DNA of 58,089 bases from Amycolatopsis pithecellobii (GCF_009707865.1 NZ_WMBA01000053.1:1-58089), one strand, 5' to 3'; counted from the first letter of the stretch, positions 44,342 to 53,127 are shown. Numbers and translations: made by a program. Notes: generated by a model not told the origin, from the letters alone.

Positions 44342-45366
44342 GACTGGCACCGCGGCTGGGTCGACGGCTGCAACGGGATCTCGATGGCCGGGACCACGGG
44401 TGGCAGCGCGACCGTCCCGTGTGTCTGGCAAAGGAAGAAGTTGAACCAGGAGCCGTAGTCGGCGGTGCTCGTCAACTTGGTCACCTTCTGCGGCAGGTAC
44501 TGGATGAAATGCTCCACCAGTGCCTGGTTGTCGTTGAGGTTGTCGCTCAGCACCCCGAGTGCGGCGATGTCGTTCTTGAGCGGATCCCGTGCCTTGTCGA
44601 GCAAACCGGCCGTGGAGTCGGCGAGCCCACCGAGCGCGTCGATCGCGTCGCCGATGGGTTTGCGGTCCCGCGCGAGTCCGCTCACCAGCTGCTGCAGGTT
44701 GACGATGAGCGTGTTCAGCTGCGGGGTGTGTGCGTTGACCGTGTCGAGCACGCTATTGAGATTGTCGATGACCTGGCCGATCACCTGATCCTTCTGCGCG
44801 ATCGTGGTGGTCAGCGTCGCGGTATGCGCGAGCAGGCTGTCAATCGTGCCACCTTCTCCTTGCAGCACCTGGATTATCTCGTAGGACAGCTTGTTCACGT
44901 CGTCCGGGTTCAGCGCCGCGAACAGCGGTTTGAACCCGTTGAAAAGTTCGTCGAGATCGAGTGCTGGCGTGGTGTGCTCGAGCGGGATCGTCGAGCCCGG
45001 CTTGAGCTGGGTCCGGTCGTCACCGACGCCCTGTGCGAGCGAGATGTACCGCTGCCCCACCAGGTTCCGGTACTTGATCGTCGCGGTCACGTCCGCGGGC
45101 AGCGTGCGGCCCGAGTCGACCTCGAAGTCGATCTGCGCCTGCCTGCGGTCGACGATCTTGACCTCGGTGACCTGTCCGACCTTGACGCCCGCGATGCGCA
45201 CGTCGTCGCCGGGCAGCACCAGTGTCGCGTCGGTGAAGCGGGCGCTGTAGTCCTTTGTGGACCCGGTGTTGATGTTGGCGATACTGATCCCGAGTATCGC
45301 GGTGAACAACACGGTGACCACGATGAAGATGGTCAACTTGATCAGCGGTGCGGCCAGTCCCCTCAT
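44338..45366 (-). CDS. mceB: Mce family protein MceB
   Basis: MCE-domain subunit of 342 residues with an N-terminal membrane helix (LIKLTIFIVVTVLFTAILGI), MCE domain (FTDATLVLPGDDVRIAGVKV, VGQRYISLAQG) and helical coil. Overlap of four bases with both neighbours indicates coupled translation. Confidence 0.92.
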   Translation of the reverse strand: MRGLAAPLIKLTIFIVVTVLFTAILGISIANINTGSTKDYSARFTDATLVLPGDDVRIAGVKVGQVTEVKIVDRRQAQIDFEVDSGRTLPADVTATIKYRNLVGQRYISLAQGVGDDRTQLKPGSTIPLEHTTPALDLDELFNGFKPLFAALNPDDVNKLSYEIIQVLQGEGGTIDSLLAHTATLTTTIAQKDQVIGQVIDNLNSVLDTVNAHTPQLNTLIVNLQQLVSGLARDRKPIGDAIDALGGLADSTAGLLDKARDPLKNDIAALGVLSDNLNDNQALVEHFIQYLPQKVTKLTSTADYGSWFNFFLCQTHGTVALPPVVPAIEIPLQPSTQPRCQS

Positions 45367-46697
45367 TGCACGGTCACCTCCGTCCCGCGGTACAGCGGCC
45401 CGACGAGCAGCCCGCTCCAGCCGGGCATCTGCTCGGGTGTCAGCCCGACCTGCGGGCCGACCAGCTGGGCCAGCAAGTCCTGCTCGGCCGGGGTGTTCGC
45501 GGGGTTGCCCGCGGTGGACGCGCCACCGTTGTAGCCGCCCGCGGTGGCCGTGCTGTTGGCCGGCACCAGCCCGTCGCCGGCGGTTTTCGACCCCGGTCCC
45601 GGCTTGGTGCCGTCTTTGATCGGGCCGTCCGGCGGATACTGCGGGAACGGCTGGGGGAAGTCCTTGATGTCATAGCAGCGCGGGCCACGCTTGTCGTCGA
45701 ACCGTGGCTCGTCGCGCCCAGCCACGTACTTGCCCCGGTTGACCACGACCTCGAGCGTCGCGTGCAGCCCCGGCTGGTTCGTGCCCTTGCCGAACGCCTG
45801 ATCCAGCAGCGGCACCAGCTCTTTCATGCCACCGAGGAAACACGGGTACTCGGGCGCGTACTTAGCGAGCAGCTCCGCCGTCGGGCGCGCGCTGTCGCTG
45901 AGGCTGATCAGGTTGCTCGCGTTGGCGCGCAGAAAGGATTCCACGGTCTGCGACGTCTGTGTCACATCACCGTAGAGCCGCCGCAGGTTCTGCTGCTGGT
46001 CCACAATGGTCTTACTGGTCGTCGAGAAGTTTTCCAGCGTCTGCACCAGATCCGGCGCGCTCCTGTTGAGGTTGTCGGAGAACTTCGCCAGTGACTGGAG
46101 ATTGTGTTGCAACTCCGGCAGATGCGGGTTCAGACCGTCCAAATAGGTCCCCAGCTCCGACAACGTCTGGCCGAGCTGGTCACCCCGGCCCTGCAGCGCC
46201 GTGGAAATCGCGGTCAGCGTCGCGGACAGCTTCTGTGGCTGCACGGCCTGTAGCACCGGCATCAGGTCGTCGAGCGCCTTCGACAGCTGCACCGCGGCCT
46301 GTGAGCGGTCCTCGGGAATCACATCGCCGCTGCGCAGCGTGGTTCCGGCCGGCTGCTGCGGGATTTCCAGCGACACATACCGTTCGCCGAACAATGTCTT
46401 CGGCAGGAACCGGGCGGACACGTTCGACGGGATCATGGTCGCCGACGCCGGGTCGAGCGCGAGTGTCAGCTCCGCTCCCTCCCGGGTCGCGGCGATCGAC
46501 TTCACCGAACCGACGATGAGCCCGCGCACCTTGACGTCGGACTGGTCCAGCAGCTGGTTGCCGATGTCGCCCGCTTCCAGTTTCACGTCGACGTACTTCG
46601 TGAAAGCCTTGTTGTACAAGGCGATGCTCAGCGTCACCCCGGCCGCCATCACGACGATCAGCAGCAGCCCGAGCAGCCTGCGGCGCAGCGTCTTCAT
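45363..46697 (-). CDS. mceA: Mce family protein MceA
   Basis: The first MCE subunit of the operon, 444 residues. It has a membrane helix (LLGLLLIVVMAAGVTLSIAL), an MCE domain (VDVKLEAGDIGNQLLDQSDV; FGERYVSLEIP), a helical coil, and the YPCFLGGMKELVPL motif region typical of MceA proteins, followed by a Gly/Pro/Thr-rich tail. It overlaps yrbEB and mceB by four bases. Confidence 0.92.
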   Translation of the reverse strand: MKTLRRRLLGLLLIVVMAAGVTLSIALYNKAFTKYVDVKLEAGDIGNQLLDQSDVKVRGLIVGSVKSIAATREGAELTLALDPASATMIPSNVSARFLPKTLFGERYVSLEIPQQPAGTTLRSGDVIPEDRSQAAVQLSKALDDLMPVLQAVQPQKLSATLTAISTALQGRGDQLGQTLSELGTYLDGLNPHLPELQHNLQSLAKFSDNLNRSAPDLVQTLENFSTTSKTIVDQQQNLRRLYGDVTQTSQTVESFLRANASNLISLSDSARPTAELLAKYAPEYPCFLGGMKELVPLLDQAFGKGTNQPGLHATLEVVVNRGKYVAGRDEPRFDDKRGPRCYDIKDFPQPFPQYPPDGPIKDGTKPGPGSKTAGDGLVPANSTATAGGYNGGASTAGNPANTPAEQDLLAQLVGPQVGLTPEQMPGWSGLLVGPLYRGTEVTVQ

Positions 46698-47533
46698 CCC
46701 GCGATCCTCACCGTCGTCGTCGTGCCCCAGATGGCGAAGCCGATGAAGAAGTTGATGATCGCGACGGTGACGATGGAGAGCCGGACCGCACGGCCCACCG
46801 CGACACCGACCCCCGCGGGGCCGCCGGAGGCGCGGTAACCGAAGTAGCAGTGGGTCAGGATGATCACGACACTGAAGATCAGCACCTTGACGAACGAATA
46901 GAAAACATCCTGTGGTGGCAGGAAAAGATCGAAGTAATGATCATAGGTTCCGGCGGACTGGCCGTAGATGTAGACGACCACCAGCCGCGATGCCAGGTAC
47001 GACGACAGCAAACCGATGATGTAGAGCGGGATGACCGCGACGAAGCCGGCGATGATCCGGGTCGTCACCAGATAAGGCAGGCTCGGCACCGCCATCACCT
47101 CGAGCGCGTCGATCTCCTCAGAGATCCGCATCGCGCCCAGCTGCGCGGTGAACCCCGCGCCCACCGTCGCCGACAACGCCAACCCGGCCACGAGCGGCGC
47201 GATCTCGCGGGTGTTGAAGAACGCAGTCAGGAACCCGGTGAACGCCGAGGTGCCGATCGAATTCAGCGCCGAATAGCCCTGCAGACCCACGAGCACACCG
47301 GTGAACAGGGTCAGCCCGACCATCACGCCGACCGTGCCGCCGATCACGGCGAGCGACCCGGAACCGAAGCTCACCTCGGCCAGCAGCCGCAGGACTTCCT
47401 TGCTGTAGCGACGAATCGTGCGCGGCGTCCACGCCAATGCCCTGAGGTAGAAGGACATCTGGTCGCCGAAGGTGTCGAGGACCTCGAGGGGCCGGTTCGC
47501 GATGCGTTTCGCGTTTTGGCCGAACGTCGCCAT
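46694..47533 (-). CDS. yrbEB: YrbE-type permease, second copy
   Basis: Integral membrane permease of the Mce transporter, MlaE family, 279 residues with about five or six helices. The family motif regions are present (FTGFLTAFFNTREIAPLVAG; ISEEIDALEVMAVPSLPYLV). Together with YrbEA it forms the membrane channel under the Mce ring. It starts two bases after yrbEA and overlaps mceA. Confidence 0.93.
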   Translation of the reverse strand: MATFGQNAKRIANRPLEVLDTFGDQMSFYLRALAWTPRTIRRYSKEVLRLLAEVSFGSGSLAVIGGTVGVMVGLTLFTGVLVGLQGYSALNSIGTSAFTGFLTAFFNTREIAPLVAGLALSATVGAGFTAQLGAMRISEEIDALEVMAVPSLPYLVTTRIIAGFVAVIPLYIIGLLSSYLASRLVVVYIYGQSAGTYDHYFDLFLPPQDVFYSFVKVLIFSVVIILTHCYFGYRASGGPAGVGVAVGRAVRLSIVTVAIINFFIGFAIWGTTTTVRIAG

Positions 47534-47535
47534 GA

Positions 47536-48330
47536 TCAGCTCAACTTTCCGGGCACGATCTGGAGGTAGACCAGGGTGATCACGAAGTTCACGACGAACA
47601 GCAGCAGGAACGTGATGACGACCGACTGGTTGACCGCGTCACCGACCCCCTTCGGCCCACCGGCGGGGTGCAGCCCGCGGTAGGCCGCGACGACGGCGGC
47701 GATGAACCCGAAGATCAGCGCCTTGAACTCACCGACCCACAGGTCCGGAAGCTGTGCCAGCGCGGAGAAACTCGCCAGATACGCGCCAGGCGTCCCGCCC
47801 TGCAACACCACGTTGAAGAAGTAGCCGCCGAGCACCCCGATCACGCTGACCATGCCGTTGAGCAGCAACGCGACCAGCATCGACGCGAGCACCCTCGGCA
47901 CGATCAGCCGCTGCACCGGGGAGACGCCGAGCACCTCCATCGCGTCGATCTCCTCGCGGATCGTGCGGGCACCGATGTCCGCGCAGATCGCGCTACCGCC
48001 CGCGCCCGCCACCAGCAGCGCGGTGACCAGCGGGCTCGCCTGCTGCACGGTGGCGAGCACGCTGCCGGCGCCGGTGTAGGACTGCGCGCCGAGCTGGCGG
48101 GCCAGCGATCCGAACTGCAACGAAATGACGGCGCCGAACGGGATCGCGACGAGCGCGGTGGGCAGGATCGTGACGCTCGCGATGAACCAGGACTGCTGGA
48201 TGAACTCCCGGAACTGGAACGGCCGCTGGAAGAACCCGCGGATGATGTCCAGCCCGAGGGCGAACAGCTTCCCGGTCTCCCGCAGCATCCCGGCGCCCGG
48301 GATCTTGGCTGGAGAGGCCGTCTGGCTCAT
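47536..48330 (-). CDS. yrbEA: YrbE-type permease, first copy
   Basis: MlaE-family permease of 264 residues, with IREEIDAMEVLGVSPVQRLI and GAGGSAICADIGARTI motifs and about five membrane helices. It is the partner of YrbEB. It overlaps the mkl gene by four bases, so the ATPase and the permease are translated together. Confidence 0.93.
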   Translation of the reverse strand: MSQTASPAKIPGAGMLRETGKLFALGLDIIRGFFQRPFQFREFIQQSWFIASVTILPTALVAIPFGAVISLQFGSLARQLGAQSYTGAGSVLATVQQASPLVTALLVAGAGGSAICADIGARTIREEIDAMEVLGVSPVQRLIVPRVLASMLVALLLNGMVSVIGVLGGYFFNVVLQGGTPGAYLASFSALAQLPDLWVGEFKALIFGFIAAVVAAYRGLHPAGGPKGVGDAVNQSVVITFLLLFVVNFVITLVYLQIVPGKLS

Positions 48331-49469
48331 CGTGCCCCCGGCCCCTGTTCAGGCCGGCCGGACCGGGGCAGCCGCGCCACCTCGCCGGTGGGCAGCTGAC
48401 CCTGGTGATGGCTCGGCACCGGTTGCGTCTCGACGGTCTGCTCCCAGGTGGGTGTGGTGGTGCGCGGGTAGACGCCGTAACGCCGCTGCTCCTCTGGACT
48501 GAGGGACGCGATGATCCCTTCCTGCGCGGCGTCCGGAAGCTTGTGCAGGATCTTCATGACGCGGTCCTTGCGGCGGATCGCGCCTTGCCGCGTCGGCAAT
48601 CCTGGCGCGGGCTGCATCTGCGGCGGGATGCCGACGACCTCCTCGACACCACCGGCGTGATGCCCCGCCTCGAACATCGCCCGCTCCGCCGCGATCGTCG
48701 CCGAGTCCTTTTCCTCGGACATCCCGATCGGCCCGTCCATCCGGCCGTTGAGGAACTGCTTGACGACCGGCTCCTCACTGGTGAGCAGCACTTCGCGCGG
48801 CCCGAACATGACGAGCTCCTTGCGGAACAGCATGCCGAGGTTGTCCGGCACCGTGCGGGCCAGGTTGATGTTGTGGGTGACGATCAGGAACGTGGCGTCG
48901 ATCTGCGCGTTCACGTCGAGGAACAGCTGCGAGATGTACGTGGTGCGGACTGGGTCCAGACCAGAGTCCGGCTCGTCGACGAGGATGATCTCCGGGTCCA
49001 GCACCAGCGCCCGCGCGAGCCCGGCACGTTTGCGCATACCACCGGAAATCTCGCCGGGCAGCTTCTTGTCCGCGCCGGCCAGACCCGTCATCTCCAGCTT
49101 TTCCAGCACGATGCGGCGGATCTCGGTCTCGGACTTCTTGGTGTGCTCGCGCAGTGGGAAAGCCACGTTGTCATACAGGTTCATCGAGCCGAACAGCGCG
49201 CCGTCCTGGAACAGGACCCCGAAGAGTTTGCGCGTCTCGTACAGCTTGTGCTCACTGCAGCGGACGATGTCGACGCCGTTGATCACGCACTTGCCACGGT
49301 CCGGCTTGAGCAGACCGATCATGGACTTCAAGAAGACGGACTTACCGGTCCCCGACGGCCCCAGCATGACCGACACCTCACCGGGCGGCAGGGTAAGCGT
49401 CACGTCCCGCCAGATGGTCTGTCTGCCGAAGGACTTCGTCAGACCCTCGATGACCACCTCGGCACCCAT
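48327..49469 (-). CDS. mkl: ABC ATPase of the Mce transporter (Mkl/MceG)
   Basis: The ATPase that powers Mce lipid import. The 380-residue product has Walker A GPSGTGKS (37-44), Q-loop Gln88, signature SGGMR (142-146), Walker B IILVDEPDSGLD (161-172) and the H-loop histidine at 199. All catalytic residues are intact. Beyond the nucleotide-binding domain (about residue 250) lies a 130-residue extension, with HKLPDAAQEGIIASLSPEEQ, typical of actinobacterial Mkl. It is first in the Mce operon. In Mycobacterium tuberculosis mkl also lies between rplL and rpoB. Confidence 0.93.
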   Translation of the reverse strand: MGAEVVIEGLTKSFGRQTIWRDVTLTLPPGEVSVMLGPSGTGKSVFLKSMIGLLKPDRGKCVINGVDIVRCSEHKLYETRKLFGVLFQDGALFGSMNLYDNVAFPLREHTKKSETEIRRIVLEKLEMTGLAGADKKLPGEISGGMRKRAGLARALVLDPEIILVDEPDSGLDPVRTTYISQLFLDVNAQIDATFLIVTHNINLARTVPDNLGMLFRKELVMFGPREVLLTSEEPVVKQFLNGRMDGPIGMSEEKDSATIAAERAMFEAGHHAGGVEEVVGIPPQMQPAPGLPTRQGAIRRKDRVMKILHKLPDAAQEGIIASLSPEEQRRYGVYPRTTTPTWEQTVETQPVPSHHQGQLPTGEVARLPRSGRPEQGPGAR

Positions 49470-49684
49470 CGCACCTCCCGGAGCTCCTACGGTGACGGCT
49501 CACACACCCTAGACAGGTTGCGCACGGTGAGCGCGTCCGCGTCATGTTTTCCAACGAGCAGGGCGCGGTGCAGGTTACTCACGAGTTTGGCAATCCACAA
49601 ACCAGGTGAAGGAAAAAGACGGGGAATGTTCACCTTGTCACGCGGTGCTTGCGGAGGGCTTCGCCGGTGGCCTCGCGGTACGCG
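49470..49684 (-). promoter_or_regulatory. Upstream region of the Mce operon
   Basis: A 215-base gap between the end of mazF and mkl. GGGAGGTGCG directly precedes the mkl ATG. A possible -10 TAGGGT lies near 49512 on the minus strand, without a clear -35. The Mce operon promoter is expected here but is not resolved. Confidence 0.35.
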
Positions 49685-50020
49685 CTAGACCTCGATCAAC
49701 CGCCGCAGCACAAACCGGATCGCCTCGATCTCCGACTTGTCGAGACGCGCACTGTGCTGCTTGACCAAACGCCGGCGGCTGATCGACTTGAGCTGATCAC
49801 ACATAGCGAAGCTCGGCTTGCCGAGCGAGTCGAGCCGCGGCTGGAAGGGCAGCCCTCTGTCTTTTGACGTACAAGGCACCACGAACACAAGATCGTTGGG
49901 CAACTCGCAGGCGAACGCCGAACCCACGACCACGGCAGGCCGCCGGCCCGCCTGCTCTCGGCCGATCTGCGGGTCGAAGTCAACCCACCACACCTGCCAC
50001 GGCCAGGCCGTCCGGATCAC
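49685..50020 (-). CDS. mazF: MazF/PemK-type toxin
   Basis: MazF toxins are sequence-specific mRNA endonucleases. The 111-residue protein has the family motifs GREQAGRRPAVVV, VFVVPCTSKDRG and MCDQLKSISRRRL. It overlaps the antitoxin gene upstream by four bases (stop/start), the standard arrangement. It is complete with no frameshift, so the toxin is probably active. Confidence 0.85.
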   Translation of the reverse strand: MIRTAWPWQVWWVDFDPQIGREQAGRRPAVVVGSAFACELPNDLVFVVPCTSKDRGLPFQPRLDSLGKPSFAMCDQLKSISRRRLVKQHSARLDKSEIEAIRFVLRRLIEV

Positions 50021-50241
50021 TCAGTGACCTCGGTGTCCACGTCGGCAAGTTCGCTGCTTTCCCGCAGGTAGTCGTCCGCCATTTCCGGATCGGCGGCCAG
50101 CCTGGCCAAGGCGCGTCGTGACTCGTGTTCGAAAAGCAGCACACCGAGCGCATCGTCGAGCGTGGCGCCGCCAAGCTCGGTCTCGGCAATCCGGGCGAGC
50201 CGATCGCGATTCGCTTGATCCACCCGCATACTTGTCTGCAT
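50017..50241 (-). CDS. MazE-type antitoxin (ribbon-helix-helix)
   Basis: A 74-residue antitoxin with an N-terminal strand-helix segment (TSMRVDQANRDRLARIAETE) suggesting a ribbon-helix-helix DNA-binding domain and an acidic C-terminus (SSELADVDTEVTE) that would bind the toxin. The start is ATG 50241 (MQTSMRV); a longer frame to 50286 is less likely because a -10 element lies just upstream. Translation is probably leaderless. Confidence 0.75.
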   Translation of the reverse strand: MQTSMRVDQANRDRLARIAETELGGATLDDALGVLLFEHESRRALARLAADPEMADDYLRESSELADVDTEVTE

Positions 50242-50247
50242 TCGGCC

Positions 50248-50272
50248 AGTATGCACGATGAATGCCGCATTC
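50248..50272 (-). promoter_or_regulatory. Antitoxin promoter and palindromic operator
   Basis: A -10-like CATACT (50253-50248) is six bases before the antitoxin ATG, so the transcript would start about at the ATG. A palindrome, GAATGC and GCATTC around one base (50260-50272), lies directly upstream. This is the place and size expected for autorepression by the antitoxin. Confidence 0.55.
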
Positions 50273-50293
50273 CGCCGACCCGGCAAACGAAAA

Positions 50294-50325
50294 GGGCGGG
50301 CACCCGGAAAACCGGATGCCCGCCC
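50294..50325 (-). terminator. rplJ-rplL terminator
   Basis: Arms 50294-50307 (GGGCGGGCACCCGG) and 50312-50325 pair with one mismatch and a four-base loop, followed on the minus strand by CTTTTCGTTTG. It lies 14 bases after the rplL stop and separates rplL from the toxin-antitoxin pair. Confidence 0.88.
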
Positions 50326-50339
50326 GTAAAGCGTGGAAA

Positions 50340-50726
50340 CTACTTGACGCTGACCTTCGCGCCGGCAGCTTCGAGCTTCTCCTTGGCGGCGTCGGCCGCT
50401 TCCTTGTCGACCTTCTCCAGCAGCGCCTTCGGGGCACCCTCGACGAGGTCCTTGGCTTCCTTCAGGCCCAGGCCCGAGACGACCTCGCGGACAACCTTGA
50501 TGACCTGGATCTTCTTGTCGCCGGCACCCTCGAGGATGACGTCGAACTCGTCCTTCTCCTCCTCGGCCGGGGCGGCAGCGGCACCCGGGGCGGCGGCCGC
50601 GACGGCGACCGGGGCGGCGGCGGTGACGTCGAAGGTGTCCTCGAACTTCTTCACGAAGTCCGAGAGCTCGAGCAGGGTCAGCTCCTTGAACGCGTCGAGC
50701 AGTTCGTCGGTGCTCAGCTTCGCCAT
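50340..50726 (-). CDS. rplL: 50S ribosomal protein L7/L12
   Basis: L7/L12 forms the flexible stalk that recruits translation GTPases. The 128-residue product has the N-terminal dimer helix, an Ala-rich hinge at about 35-55 ([20 protein letters not shown]), and the C-terminal [20 protein letters not shown]. It follows rplJ by 42 bases. Confidence 0.98.
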   Translation of the reverse strand: MAKLSTDELLDAFKELTLLELSDFVKKFEDTFDVTAAAPVAVAAAAPGAAAAPAEEEKDEFDVILEGAGDKKIQVIKVVREVVSGLGLKEAKDLVEGAPKALLEKVDKEAADAAKEKLEAAGAKVSVK

Positions 50727-50768
50727 GATGGCGTTCCTTTCTTTTTCAGGTTCGGGGGGTGATTACGG

Positions 50769-51311
50769 TCAGCTCTCGGCCGGTGCGTCGCCGCTTTCCT
50801 GCTGCTGCTTTTCCTGCAGCGCGGCGGCAAGGCGGGCCACCTGGGACGCCGGCGCCTGGAACAGCGCGGCGGCCTGGGACAGCTTCGCCTTGAACGCGCC
50901 CGCTGCCTTGGCGAGCAGGACCTCACGGCTGTCGAGATCGGCGAGCTGGTTGATCTCGTCCACCGTGAGCGAACGGCCATCCATGTAGCCGCCCTTGATC
51001 ACGAGCGCGTTGTTGTCCTTGGCGAAGTCACGAAGCGCCTTGGCGGCGTCAACCGGCTCACCTTCGACGAAGGCGATGGCGGTCGGACCGACGAACAGCG
51101 CTTCGAGACCCTCGACCCCGGCGTCCTCGGCGGCACGCTTGACGAGGGTGTTCTTCGCGACCCGGTACTTGGCACTGGTGCCGAGAGCGCGGCGCAGCTG
51201 GCTGAGCTGGGTCACCGTCAGACCGGTGTACTCGGTGACCACGGTGGCCGAGCTGCTGCGGAACCGGTCCGCGATCTCGGCGACGGCTGCCACCTTGTCG
51301 GGCTTCGCCAT
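50769..51311 (-). CDS. rplJ: 50S ribosomal protein L10
   Basis: L10 is the base of the stalk and binds L7/L12 dimers through its C-terminal helix. ATG 51311 ([20 protein letters not shown]) has GAGGAGGCGAGGA upstream. The 180-residue product has [20 protein letters not shown] and a Gln-rich C-terminal helix. A longer in-frame open stretch upstream is part of the regulatory leader, not coding. Confidence 0.97.
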   Translation of the reverse strand: MAKPDKVAAVAEIADRFRSSSATVVTEYTGLTVTQLSQLRRALGTSAKYRVAKNTLVKRAAEDAGVEGLEALFVGPTAIAFVEGEPVDAAKALRDFAKDNNALVIKGGYMDGRSLTVDEINQLADLDSREVLLAKAAGAFKAKLSQAAALFQAPASQVARLAAALQEKQQQESGDAPAES

Positions 51312-51369
51312 TCCTCGCCTCCTCTCTTGGCTGTGACCGCCGGCCGGTGAAGGAGCCTGAAACGACGAA

Positions 51370-51397
51370 ACGCCCCAGCGCAGCAGGCGCGGGGCGT
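51370..51397 (-). promoter_or_regulatory. Attenuator-like hairpin in the rplJ leader
   Basis: ACGCCCC (51370-51376) pairs with GGGGCGT (51391-51397), with inner GCGC pairing. The minus strand continues TTCGTCGTTTC, a weak T-tail. Placed 59 bases before the rplJ start, it is where ribosomal L10 leaders carry terminators or L10-L12 binding elements. Confidence 0.6.
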
Positions 51398-51518
51398 CAA
51401 ACCGGTGCGCGCATACGCACACCGAACCTCGTTCCTCCTGCGCGGGTCGCCCGCGTTGCGGGGCCTTCGTTCCGCACGGTGTGCGGAAAACCAGCGGTCT
51501 TCGGTAGAACCGTCATTC

Positions 51519-51524
51519 AGTGTA
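51519..51524 (-). promoter_or_regulatory. Candidate rplJ -10 element
   Basis: TACACT on the minus strand, a good -10 match, predicts a start near 51512 and a leader of about 200 bases that includes the hairpin at 51370-51397. No strong -35 is evident. Confidence 0.45.
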
Positions 51525-51570
51525 CCCGGGTGTCACGCGGGATTTTCCCGGGGCCTGCCATCATGGGCGG

Positions 51571-52356
51571 GTGGCTGGAGACGAGTCCGAAGACCGCGGT
51601 GAACTGGAGCGCGCACGGGCCGCGGAGCCGGCCCAGCCGTCGCTGGATCCCGAGCAGTTACGTCAATTTCAGCAATTCCAGCAGTTCCAGGACTATTTGA
51701 AGTTCACCGAGGCCCAGAAACAGAGCGGGCAGGTGGTATCAGCGCAGCCGGGCGGACCTCCGGTGCCGCCACCGCCGCCGGGCGCTGTGGTGCAGGCGCC
51801 GCGGCCCCGGCTCCCGATGCCCCGGTTCGTCAAGCGGGCCCTCGCGTCGGTGCTTTCAGCGCTGATTTTCCTTGCGGTGCTGGGGATCGCGGGCAAACTG
51901 CTGTACGACCACTTCTTCCCGCCGCAGGACGACACCAAGCCCGCGTCGGAGACCGGCGGCGGGACGTATCACGCGAACAAGATCCTTTCGACCGAGCCGT
52001 ACGAGGCGGTGCGGAAGGTGTACCAGCAGATCGCGCAGAACAGGCCGGATCTGGCCTGCGGCTACTTCGACATCCCGGTGCAGGACCGGTTCGCCCGCGA
52101 CGTCAACGCAGCCGACTGCCGGCAGGCAGTGGTGACGCTGAAAGGGCAGGTGCGCAACGTCAACGACTACGCCGAGTCGATCTCGCCGCGGCAGTACGAC
52201 CTCAATGCCACCACGTTCACCATCAACTCGTGCGATTTCCCCATCACCGGCGGTCCCGCGCTCGGCACGTTCACCGTCACGAAGGTCGACAAAGGACAGT
52301 GGCTCATCACGGGCCACACCCCCGGGCCCGCGACCTGCCCCGCCCCGACGTCATAA
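51571..52356 (+). CDS. Unknown membrane-anchored protein with Gln-rich N-terminus
   Basis: A 261-residue protein, divergent from rplJ. The cytoplasmic N-terminus has a Gln/Phe repeat (RQFQQFQQFQDYLKF, about 31-45) and a Pro-rich stretch. A membrane helix at about 90-112 precedes an extracytoplasmic NTF2-like domain (EAVRKVYQQIAQNRPDLACG) with three or four Cys that could form disulphides. GTG 51571 is chosen; a longer frame to 51520 lies over the rplJ promoter. It resembles a Mam-like protein in layout but is outside the Mce operon. Function unknown. Confidence 0.7.
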   Translation: MAGDESEDRGELERARAAEPAQPSLDPEQLRQFQQFQQFQDYLKFTEAQKQSGQVVSAQPGGPPVPPPPPGAVVQAPRPRLPMPRFVKRALASVLSALIFLAVLGIAGKLLYDHFFPPQDDTKPASETGGGTYHANKILSTEPYEAVRKVYQQIAQNRPDLACGYFDIPVQDRFARDVNAADCRQAVVTLKGQVRNVNDYAESISPRQYDLNATTFTINSCDFPITGGPALGTFTVTKVDKGQWLITGHTPGPATCPAPTS

Positions 52357-52360
52357 CCAA

Positions 52361-52397
52361 AAAAGAGCCGGTTCCCGCTCGGGGAACCGGCTCTTTT
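52361..52397. terminator. Bidirectional terminator
   Basis: A 16-bp perfect stem (arms 52361-52376 and 52382-52397, AAAAGAGCCGGTTCCC and complement) with A- and T-runs on either side. It ends the plus-strand gene (stop at 52356) and the minus-strand rplA (stop at 52408). Confidence 0.93.
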
Positions 52398-52407
52398 CGT
52401 TGCACGA

Positions 52408-53127
52408 TCAGGCGTTCGCGTCCTCGGAGAGGAGGTTGCGGGTGCGCGCCGGGTCGACCGGGATGCCCGGGCCCATAGTGGTGGAGAAGGTGATCTTCTT
52501 GAGGTACCGGCCCTTCGCGGCGGACGGCTTGGCCCGCAGGATCTCGTCGAGCGCGGCGGCGTAGTTCTCCACGAGCTTCTCGGCGTCGAACGAAGCCTTG
52601 CCGATCACCAGGTGCAGGTTGGCCTGCTTGTCCACCCGGAAGTTGATCTTGCCACCCTTGATGTCGGTGATGGCCTTGGCGACCGCGGGGGTCACGGTGC
52701 CGGTCTTGGGGTTCGGCATCAGACCACGCGGGCCGAGGATGCGGGCGATGCGCCCGACCTTCGCCATCTGGTCCGGTGTCGCGATCGCGGCGTCGAAGTC
52801 GAGCCAGCCACCCTGGATACGCTCGATCAGCTCGTCGCTGCCGACCGCGTCCGCGCCGGCGGACTCGGCCTCGGCGGCCTTGTCACCGACGGCGAAGACG
52901 ATCACGCGGGCGGTCTTGCCCGTACCGTGCGGCAGGTTCACGGTGCCGCGGACCATCTGGTCGGCCTTGCGCGGGTCCACGCCGAGACGTACCGCCACCT
53001 CGACGGTGGCGTCCATCTTGACCTTGGAGGTTTCCTTCGCGAGCTTCGCCGCGTCGAGCGGGGCGTACAGCCGGTCGCGGTCGATCAGCTCGGCGGCCTG
53101 ACGATAGGCCTTGCTGCGCTTGGTCAT
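52408..53127 (-). CDS. rplA: 50S ribosomal protein L1
   Basis: L1 forms the mobile stalk that ejects deacylated tRNA and represses its own operon in E. coli. The 239-residue product has [35 protein letters not shown] and the C-terminal [20 protein letters not shown]. It follows rplK by 68 bases. Confidence 0.98.
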   Translation of the reverse strand: MTKRSKAYRQAAELIDRDRLYAPLDAAKLAKETSKVKMDATVEVAVRLGVDPRKADQMVRGTVNLPHGTGKTARVIVFAVGDKAAEAESAGADAVGSDELIERIQGGWLDFDAAIATPDQMAKVGRIARILGPRGLMPNPKTGTVTPAVAKAITDIKGGKINFRVDKQANLHLVIGKASFDAEKLVENYAAALDEILRAKPSAAKGRYLKKITFSTTMGPGIPVDPARTRNLLSEDANA

